Assembly (NCBI GenBank): GCA_951812925.1
Contig: OX638370.1
Coordinates: 36,769,948-36,833,947 of the forward strand
Source of the DNA: Calliopum simillimum
Lineage: Eukaryota; Arthropoda; Insecta; Diptera; Lauxaniidae
Direction of reading: 5' to 3'
DNA length: 64,000 nt
The translations under genes were made by a program, and so were the position numbers. Positions within the stretch are counted from its first letter, which is position 1. Every line of letters begins with the position of its first letter. The notes below the pieces were generated by a model, which saw nothing but the letters and a program-made list of their open reading frames with translations, ran no database searches and was not told where the DNA came from. This document shows, in pieces, positions 56,090 to 64,000 of the stretch.

Positions 56090-56640
56090 TAATAGACCGA
56101 TTTGAATAAAATTTTTTCAGTAACTTAGTATAAGAAAAAGCTAGGTCATAGACCAAAAAAGTGGGCGATGCCACGCTGCCTTTTAAATTAATTCTTAATA
56201 TCTCTGAAACTACTTGACGCAGATAATTGAAATTCGGTACATGTGTTAAGTGCATTAAATGGGCGGTGCCACGCCCCCAAAAAATTAATTTATCATATAT
56301 CTGAAAATATTTAACGGACATAACTGAGATTTGGTATATGTATTAAGAGTATCAGGACAAATAATGTCCATTGGAAAAATAATTGGGGCCGCGTCCTTAA
56401 AAAATGTCATCATACAAATTTGTAAAACACACATAGATGAGATTTTGTACATATATAAATTGCATCGGGGCAATAAACATCCTTTGAAAATATTGGTGTC
56501 GTCATATCTTTGAAACTATTTAACGCACATAGAAGAAATTTGGTACATACATAAATTACATCAGAACAATTTACATCTTTTGAAAAAGTTGGATGATGCC
56601 ACGCCCTCTTTACAAGACAAGGTGAAGCAACGTACACCGG
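56090..56640 (+). repeat. Four degenerate units of about 125 bp
   Basis: Each unit contains a GGTGCCACGCCC-like motif (56167, 56267, a weakened one near 56390, and 56595), then AT-rich sequence with TTTGGTACATA and TATCTGAAAC. It is an old tandem array or a decayed repeat cluster. Similar GCCACGCCC motifs occur at 1000, 60427, 63585. Confidence 0.55.
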
Positions 56641-56739
56641 TAAATGCCAGTTATTCATAAAAGTGAGATTGCAATTTGATAAAATACGAGAGGGAAAGTA
56701 CCTGCGAAATCTTCTCAAATATGTCTTCGTATTAAATTA

Positions 56740-57010
56740 TATCTGCGGACTTTTGACAAAACAACTTAATTCGAGATAAAACAATTTTTCAGGATTTTAG
56801 TCACATAACTCACGCAAGATTTAAATTTTCCCACATTTATGCGATAAAGTGTTGCCAACAGAAAAAAAAAACAGTTTGACAGTTAACAGTTTAGGGTTAG
56901 TAAAAATGCATTGAAAGAGAAGATTCAACGCTGCATCAACGAAATTCAGCCGCATTATTGAGAAGCAGTTTTTTAACTCTCCTGAAAAGTTGCCAACTTC
57001 GAGTAAGGTG
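56740..57010 (+). repeat. Direct duplication, left copy (right copy at about 58190-58480)
   Basis: TTAGGGTTAGTAAAAATGCA, GATTCAACGCTGCA, AACGAAAT and TATTGAGAAGCAG occur in the same order here and near 58350-58440. Upstream ACTCACGCAAGATTTAAATT and GAGATAA blocks are also shared. The two copies flank the 57.0-58.2 kb segment. Confidence 0.65.
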
Positions 57011-57890
57011 CTTTTGTCAAAATGCCAGACGTTAACCCGACAAATTTAAAAAATTTCTTCAAAAACAAAACAAAAAAAAAAAATAAACTATTGGCAACTC
57101 TATGCACAGAAACTATGTAAGTGACCAAGTCAAGTCAATGGTTTAATACCAAACAATAAAAAAAAAAAACGAAATATAAAGACGAAATCAAATCACATAA
57201 CAGAGAGTATAACAACAAGAATAAAAACAACAACGAAAACCCGACATAACTCGCGCAGCTCGCTGAATTTTGTTTACTACGCTTTTACTCCGTTCGCACA
57301 CACAACCAACCAGCCATCCATCCCATCAATGCTGCTAAGCTGTTGAGCTGCTGATTTTTTGTTGTTGTTTGTTTTGTGGCTGCTGGTCTGGTGGTTGGTT
57401 GCTTGGTGTTAAATGGAATGAAATTCCCGCATAAAATGCAACAACATGGCAACACGATCTCAAGGCCGAAAGAAAAACCAAAATGCATTAAACGGCATTT
57501 GCTGCAATGGCAGCAGAAAAAGCAATATAACCACAACAACAACATAAAAGTATCATAGTCGTCTCACCATTTGCAACAAAGAGTAGCAGATAAAGTAGCT
57601 GACTTCGATTTTGGGTAACAAGTGGAGTGGGTGGCTGGGCGGTTGGAAGAGGGAAAGAAATAATGCAGGTGGCAAACAAAAATTTAAAGAAATTTCGATC
57701 TGTTGTCTTTGCAGAAAAATAAAAAACGCTCCCACGTTGCTAAAAGTGACCTCGTTTTGTCAGTTTCAGTTCATATTTGTGTAATTTTTCATTTTTATGA
57801 AAAGTTCTCAACAATGAATTAACCCTTTAATGCCTAAGATTTAACCAGTAGTGATTAAAAAGCTTGTTATTGTTTCTAAAAACATAGTTT
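57011..57890. other. Low-repeat segment, possible transcription start region
   Basis: Contains fewer recognisable transposon pieces and higher GC than its surroundings, with AACAACAAC tracts typical of fly 5' UTRs and a CGCGCAGCTCGCTGAATTTT patch near 57251. It could hold the promoter or 5' non-coding exon of Eaf (minus strand) or of a plus-strand gene. No coding exon supported. Confidence 0.25.
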
Positions 57891-57895
57891 TTTAA

Positions 57896-57964
57896 CCCTT
57901 TCGACCCGGCTGGGACAATATATCCCAATTTACATATATAATTGTCCCAGACGGGTCGAAAGGG
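57896..57964. mobile_element. 69-bp piggyBac-type MITE
   Basis: CCCTTTCGACCCGGCTGGGA and the complementary end CAGACGGGTCGAAAGGG form a nearly perfect hairpin flanked by TTAA on both sides (57892-57895, 57965-57968). TTAA duplication and CCCTTT-like ends are the piggyBac pattern. Confidence 0.8.
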
Positions 57965-58484
57965 TTAATGAAAACTCGAAAAAAGTTAAAAATTTAAAAT
58001 ATTTATTATGTTAATTGTTTCGCTAAGAAAAGGTTAATTATTGAACAGAAAATATTGTTCACAATAAGCAAAATGCGGCTTAAGACAACTTTGGAAAAAG
58101 TCAAAATTAGTTAAGATTTAAATTTTCTTCAGTCAATGTTAGAATTTTTTTATTTTTTGTCATATACTATATTCATGATATCTTTAGACTTTTGTAAAAA
58201 CAACCTAACTCGAGATAAGAAAATTTTCCACGATTTTAGTCATATATATAAAATTTAAATATGCTCTTTTTAGTGTAATCGTCATGTTTCTGTGAATTTT
58301 AGTTTCAGAGATATAAGAGTGTCTCATTATTCACGCAAGATTTGAATTTGCCACAGTTTAGGGTTAGTAAAAATGCATTGAGGATTCAACGCTGCAACAA
58401 CGAAATCGATCAACAGTATTGAGAAGCAGCTTGCTGTGTCTTAGTTCTCCTGTTGCCAATATCGAGTTAGTTTGTTTTGTCAAA

Positions 58485-59365
58485 AAGTCACAAATATGAT
58501 TTTTCCCTTTTTACAAATAAAACTAGTAAGGATGCTTTCTTTGGCCAGGCTTAGAATTAAATACCCTTTCACCGACTATCCTTAGTGTTCGTTTTGAAAA
58601 TTTAGCTTATATGGTAGTTGCCACGGTCTTTTGTCTGAGCTCACTAAGTTTTTGCTCAGAACTCACCTTAAAACTCTTGTATAAATATGTGTTTTGGTTC
58701 CATTCCCGTAAATAATGCATTTAATATAGAAAAATTTTGCGTGAAATCAGTGTGAAAGATTTTTATATACAATATATTTGTATATTATTCAACTTAGTAA
58801 ATTTCAATTCAAAAAGTGAAGGTGTAGATAAAAAAATAATATAGCGATGAAAGTATTATTTAAAGTTACAAATTTAATTTAGTCGGTTAAATTGAATTTA
58901 AAGGTCAGTACCAAAAAATTTTGTGTTTATGCGAAAACTACTAGCAAGGGTATTTTCAAAATAAAACATTTTACACCGTAGTAACACAGCAAAAATAACA
59001 TCAATTCGAACACTTTTAAAACAAATATTTGATTATTTCCCAACAAACAAAAAAGTTTGAAAAATGACTTATACACTTATTGAAGCAAACATTTCGTTTG
59101 GAAATTAACTTGCAAAATGTTTGGAAATTCTTGAATTTTAATTATTTAATAATCGAAACTGGACCCTTCATAGCAAGCTTGTGAAAATCATTTGGAGCAA
59201 GCTTATTATAAATGTTTTTATACAATATTTTCCAAATTTTTTTATTCAATATTTTTAAATTGATTTTTTAACTTTTCAATTAACATTTTGTTAGTATTTA
59301 TTAAGTTCATAAAACAACATTTTCCAAACATTTTTAATTTAATTAAAAATAAAAAATAAATTAAT
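58485..59365. other. No gene seen
   Basis: AT-rich, with TTTGGAAA-type simple motifs from about 59090. No exon or transposon boundary supported. Confidence 0.4.
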
Positions 59366-59432
59366 GTTCGTTGAGAATCGAACCTATGACTTCCAAATTA
59401 TGAGTCGACAATCTGACCTAACGTGCCAATTA
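59366..59432 (-). tRNA. tRNA(Met)-like pseudogene or SINE head
   Basis: On the minus strand: GGCACGTTAGGTCAGATTGT (A-box-like), CGACTCATAATTTGGAAG (a CAT anticodon loop, CTCATAA, with damaged stem) and GGTTCGATTCTCAACG (B-box). Acceptor-stem pairing is poor, so this is unlikely to be a working tRNA. It more likely derives from tRNA-Met through a SINE or decay. Confidence 0.4.
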
Positions 59433-59773
59433 TGATTCAAATGCCTTGTGTTTTACTTAGCTCGATAAGTCATTGAGAAAATAAAATAAAAATTTTTTCG
59501 AATGTTTGGAAAACGATTATGAAAACTTTTGGAAATAAATATTTTTCCAATTGTTGCTTTTAACTTTGCAAATCAATTTTAAAAATAAAAAAAAAAAATA
59601 TTAAATTCCAAACGTTTCAAAATTGGTTATAAAAACATTTGAAAATTAACTTTTTCCAAGCTTAAAAATCGAAAAGGTTATAAAATTGTTTGTTCGGTTA
59701 TTATTATTATATTCACAAAATCATTTACAGAATAAAAAATCTTAATATCACGAGAGTTGAATCTACATATGAG

Positions 59774-60024
59774 GGGTATAGAAGCAAAGGCGACAATCTC
59801 CATTTTTTTTATGAACGTGTTTGATAGTGTTTGATCACAAGCTACCATCAAATGCAACTAGATGTCACTATCAAACATGTCCATGGTCAAAGAAGAGACT
59901 GTCGTCTATGATTCTGTACCTCTTTGATCGTACCATCTTCTTGCATTTGATGATGCTCTGTGGTCAAACACTAAGAGATACGCTCAGAAAAAAAATGGAG
60001 ATTGTCGCCTTTGCTTCTATACCC
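59774..60024. mobile_element. 251-bp palindromic MITE, GGGTATAGAAGC ends
   Basis: GGGTATAGAAGCAAAGGCGA continuing CAATCTCCAT at the left is exactly complementary to the right end (ATGGAGATTG then TCGCCTTTGCTTCTATACCC). Inner sequence includes TGTTTGATAGTGTTTGATC. The frame crossing it (59821-60081) is not a gene. Confidence 0.75.
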
Positions 60025-60133
60025 GTCATATATAATAATACGCAAGCAGAAAACTTTGACACCCTTTTCCAGCCGATATAATGAACTGATTTACACTTAT
60101 ACCATTGAATAGGTGTAGCTTACCTTCACACTA

Positions 60134-60402
60134 TCAATTGAGGAGTGGCCGTACCAAAGGGCCTAAGTACCATTTCGAGGCAAAAGTAGTGTCATTATAT
60201 GAAACGGGTGACATTTTTTTAGAAGTTAATAAAATTGTTCTCTATTTTCACTAAAAATTTACTTGATTGTGTGAAATTCATGTTATTATGTTGAAAAAAT
60301 TATAGCAGTCAAATAACCGACTATAAAGCACATAAAAAGTATGACATTACTTCTGCCTCGAAATGGTACTTAGGCCCTTTGGTACGGCCACTCCTCAATT
60401 GG
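60134..60402. mobile_element. 269-bp palindromic MITE with about 60-bp arms
   Basis: CAATTGAGGAGTGGCCGTAC plus the following CAAAGGGCCTAAGTACC pairs exactly with the right end (GGTACTTAGGCCCTTTG, GTACGGCCACTCCTCAATTG). Arms diverge toward the centre. Non-coding. Confidence 0.75.
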
Positions 60403-61575
60403 TTTTTATGTTAAAAGTGGGCGACGCCACGCCCTTAAATGGAAAATACGCTCTCACAGCTGAACCGCTGCATCGATTTTTATCAAATTCGGTATGAAGA
60501 TAGAGTTAACGATAATATGACCTATTTGTTTTCAAGTGCGCTGTGCCACTTAGTCATATTGAAGTGGTTGAATTTCGGCCCCAACGCGAACTTAGTAAAT
60601 ACTAAATGTGCTTCCGGTCCACTTTTTTTAAGTGGACCGGCGTAAACGGAAACTTTCTCGATGAATCTCGCAACAGCTTCATGAAATGAAAATGTGTCAA
60701 ACACGATATTTAACATGTCGGTTCTGTTAATAATTTTCTTTATTTCGCTTAAAAAACATCTACATACCAAATAGTAGCGCAACATTCTGAACTTTTCTCA
60801 ATATTTGTTTTGGTGAATCATGCATTTCTGCTGTGGTGCGATATGCGGTTTCTATTATCTGTTATGTATTTACCGTTGTATCTGTTACCTCTGCTTTTTG
60901 TTTATGCAAAACTGATATGTTTAACTAATTTTGTGTTAAATGGCGCTGATGCCCCACATGATGAAATGATTGCTTCAACAACAATATTTGTCATCATTAT
61001 AAGCACTAGAATCGCCTAATGGTCAAAATTCGACCACAAATGTATGAAATAATTTTGATACTCTTGCAAACTTTTAGTACTTTTTTGCTATTTGGTACAA
61101 AATACAACAGCACATTTATTATCCCTGGTACAATGACAAATGTGCTATGCTTTTTATCTTTCTCTTTGTGCTTTATACTCTTTTTAGCTCTGTGCAACCG
61201 TGTTTTTTGTTGTTAATATTGAAAAAATTGTATTTAATTTTACCCTGTTTAAAGGCAAAATATTAAAATAGTTTTAACTTCGTGCTCATCTGCACACAAA
61301 TATCTTTGTAATGGTGTACAATTCAAAGTCGTACTCCATTTCTAACATAGTAAAAAAAGTAGGACAAATTTTTGTCTTGCGTAGTAATATATAGTTTTGA
61401 GCTTTTCTTTATAATTTCTATCGATTTTTGTAAATTTTTTGAGTCCGGAGATCTAAGATTTCTCAAAATCCAACCCAATTTTGGTATATACAGTATCTAT
61501 TAACTCTTCATTTCTATTGAAAACTGTTCCCAAGATATTTTTATTTCTGGAAATTAATCAGCAATCATATGACAC
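60403..61575. other. No gene seen
   Basis: Contains one short inverted pair around AGTGGACCGG near 60616-60643 and otherwise AT-rich sequence. The hydrophobic frames at 60810-61019 and 61019-61216 have no recognisable family and poor codon signal. Confidence 0.4.
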
Positions 61576-61654
61576 TAGATAGCAGTCTTGGTCTTGCAAA
61601 ATTACCAAGACCAAGACCGAGAATCACGACCAAGACTAATTTTGCTCATCACTA
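61576..61654. mobile_element. Truncated copy of the CCAAGA hAT MITE
   Basis: CAGTCTTGGTCTTGC, ACCAAGACCAAGACCGAGA and the terminal GCTCATCACTA (61644-61654) match the right part of the element at 52560-53016. The left end is missing. Confidence 0.7.
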
Positions 61655-63575
61655 ATATTATAGGATTTTCTTGTGAGTGATTTAGCAACGCACCATACAA
61701 ATATGAGCTTGGAGCGTAGTTTAATTCAAATCAGCAACGAAACGTAGTTAAAACACTCACGAACGTGGTTTTTTCTTCGTTCTGTGTAGAAAGAACCGGA
61801 GTTACATGTAAATAGTATGAGACAAAATCTATGCAAAAAATTTTACGTTTGATCTTGTGGTTAAAAAAATATTCTATCAATTCTGTTGGTTTCAGCGTTG
61901 TAACAAGAGTTTACTTTAAAGTATTGACTTGATTTTTTATAATAAACAAGTTCTTATTCCACAGAAAGTAATAAAAAAAAAAATCCAGTATTTTTTATAC
62001 CCTTAAGCATCAAATCAAAAACTCAATTAAAAACTAAAAAAAAAAAAAAATTAAATATATTAAAACAACAACAAAAACTATTCAATGATACAACAAACAA
62101 CACTTTAAAGTTTAAGTTTCAACAATTCAATAAGTGGTGCCGGCAGGGGGAGAAGGTGGAAAAAAAAAAATAGAAGCAAAAATTTTAACCAAGAAAAAAC
62201 TTTTATTAAGGTAAAGATAAAATTACAATAAAAACAACAACAGCAACAACTCCATAAAATTGTTAGCTAATAACAATTCATCTAGTAACAGTATTTTAAA
62301 GATACATTTTAATACTCGTTAACAAAAAATACGAGTACAAACAAACAGGTAACTACGTACATACATACAGCTGTTGGTATGTTTGCACAAAAGAAAAGCT
62401 TACTTGGCAAAAATTGAAATAAAAACCTCGTTTTATGCGCGTAGCATTTCGAATTTTTTTACAACTTTTTTATATTTTTTTTTTTTTTTTGTTAAATTTC
62501 AATTCATTAAAAGTTTCTTATTTCCACTTACGTGTGCATCAAAGCGTCAGCAGTGAAAATATTTTTTGTTTTTTTTTTGATTTTTTTTTTCTTATTAAGG
62601 TATTATCAAGTATCAAATTTCTGGCTACATTTTTTTACCTATAATTGCAGAAATAAATATTACGAGTTCCTTGAACTTAACTATAAATTCTATGTGAAAG
62701 TTGAAATAATTAAGAAATTCATTAAATAAATCATTTCCACTCAAATTGAGCCCAAAATACAAATTAATACCAAATCGAACCAAAATTAAATTGAATGGAA
62801 AAACTGCTACCACGCTTCAAAGCTATGTTACCTCAACGCATATTGGTGAGATAAGGCGGCGCTATGCTGGAAAAAGTGGTGCAAAATTCGACCGACAGAA
62901 TGCTTTTTATAAGACACGGCTCCCATATGCCCGAAATTGTGTTCAACGCAATAAAGTTTGCAAACTAATAAAGCCAAAAAATTGGACATTTCAATGTTTT
63001 TACTGTGTTTTATTTAACAAAAAAGTTCTATACATTTAAAAAAACACCCCTTATTTTGCATATACATATTCTTTTTGATTCCACTCAAAAATATCCAAAA
63101 AAAAAAAACAAATTCATGATAAGGCCCTTTATGTAGGTCCAAGTATCTAGATGCCGTAATTCTAGATTTCACTAGCCCTCATAAGGTCAATTTCACGGGA
63201 GTGACGAGATTCATAAACAGTCTAATACTGTTTTCATATGAAATAGTGGCGTAGCGACCATACATATTTGTTAGGGGGGAAAAGATCTTCGACTTCTGTG
63301 TAAAAGAACCCAAAAAGCTCCATCAGTTTCGTTTTCAAGAACAAACTAGTAAGGGTGTTACTTTTGTCCTGGCCAAAAACTATATACCGTACACTGCAGT
63401 GTTCTTAAAATTTTGCTTGTAGGGTAGGTGTCATGCCTTCTTTACCGAATTCACTTTGGTTTTGCTCAGACCGAATCAACCAAGTTTTTGCTCAGAGCTT
63501 GCATTTTGTCTGAGTAAAATTTGGTTGAATCATCTCAAAAAACACTTTCAGTATAGCCTTTTGAAACTTTTTGTA
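61655..63575. other. No gene recognised
   Basis: AT-rich DNA with A- and T-runs (62030-62240, 62450-62600). A 97-codon frame at 62746-63039 (MSPKYKLIPNRTKIKLNGKT start) contains a slightly GC-richer central part, but I recognise no domain and see no splice context. It is left unassigned. Confidence 0.35.
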
Positions 63576-63579
63576 TGGG

Positions 63580-63915
63580 AGGTGCCACGCCCTCTTATCT
63601 GTTTTCACCTAGTTTTTGGCTAGAGCCTGCTGTCACTATCCCCAGTATTTATATCTATTGTGGTTGCGTTATCGTGAATAATGCTCATAAAATTGCGTTT
63701 TGAATATATTTTTTGTATGGGCGGTAGGCGTGTCCGTTTACCGATTTCGCTCATTTTCAATCCAGCGAGCTTACTTTTACAAAAAAGGCAGTGTACAAAA
63801 TTTCATCGAATTATATTTCCACAGTCGGACAGCTTGTCAGCCAAGCCAGACAGACAGACGGACATGGCTATATCGACTCAGGAGGCGACGCTGATCATGA
63901 ATATATATTAGGCCG
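63580..63915. repeat. Dispersed fly repeat with GACAGACAGACGGACATGGC
   Basis: GTGCCACGCCCTC and the string CCAGACAGACAGACGGACAT followed by GGCTATATCGACTCAGG resemble a motif widespread in fly interspersed repeats. A GTTATCGTGAATAATGC patch near 63669 matches the end of the GGGGTTATCG MITE family. Assignment to a named family is not possible by eye. Confidence 0.4.
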
Positions 63916-64000
63916 GGTCAAATTTTTTTGGGGCAAAGAGTATAGCAACAAAACAATGTACGAAAAATTCTAAAAAACTTTGCCCAAGAAACCGTGGGAC

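Noticed and set aside
57285..57735. Several overlapping frames on both strands, Cys- and Leu-rich
   Set aside because: They arise from slightly GC-richer non-coding sequence. No family motif or splice signals were seen.
60810..61216. Hydrophobic short frames resembling membrane peptides
   Set aside because: T-rich DNA produces Leu/Phe-rich frames by chance. No start context or homologous motif.

Overview
This is insect nuclear DNA, almost certainly from a fly (Diptera). It is AT-rich and intron-bearing. Two recognisable host genes (glyoxalase I and the ELL-associated factor Eaf) are split by introns of several kb, and the rest is a dense, nested mosaic of transposon copies. No bacterial, plasmid or phage features were seen.

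Layout. (1) 2.26-8.22 kb, minus strand: Glo1, reconstructed as five exons giving a complete 178-residue glyoxalase I. Its 5.2-kb second intron is filled with small DNA transposons, and a 0.83-kb inverted-repeat element sits just upstream of its first exon. (2) 8.4-12.1 kb: hAT and other MITEs. (3) 12.1-33.5 kb: the most interesting block. It holds two copies of a spliced Fanzor gene (eukaryotic TnpB homologue, RNA-guided nuclease family): one truncated (12.40-13.53 kb) and one apparently intact (31.47-33.27 kb). It also holds two decayed antisense PIF/Harbinger transposases, and a plus-strand MADF-BESS gene whose single 5' exon can splice in phase to any of three separate 3' exons. A nearly intact I-clade non-LTR retrotransposon (16.73-22.43 kb) has inserted with a clean target-site duplication. 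Other pieces include a 1.85-kb palindromic element and a 5'-truncated LINE. (4) 33.5-44.8 kb: MITEs, a decayed PHD-finger fragment next to a 22-bp satellite, a deleted mariner, simple tandem arrays and AT-rich sequence with no gene seen. (5) 44.81-50.66 kb, minus strand: the last five exons of Eaf, including a polyglutamine stretch and an acidic C-terminus. The exons for the conserved N-terminus were not found and probably lie beyond the right edge. (6) 50.7-64 kb: presumably Eaf intron or upstream DNA, containing a mariner broken by a LINE fragment, a 69-bp TTAA-flanked MITE, a tRNA-like fragment and many palindromic repeats.

How the parts relate. Harbinger transposons normally need a DDE nuclease plus a Myb/SANT- or MADF-like DNA-binding protein. 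Here the antisense transposase lies inside the first intron of the MADF-BESS gene. The nuclease copies have lost catalytic residues, while the MADF-BESS exons stay open, which suggests either a dead element with a surviving DNA-binding gene or a domesticated gene. Fanzor copies are embedded in the same repeat neighbourhood. Insertion order can be read from target-site duplications. Coordinates of splice sites were read by eye from GT/AG signals and reading phase. No database search or expression data were available.
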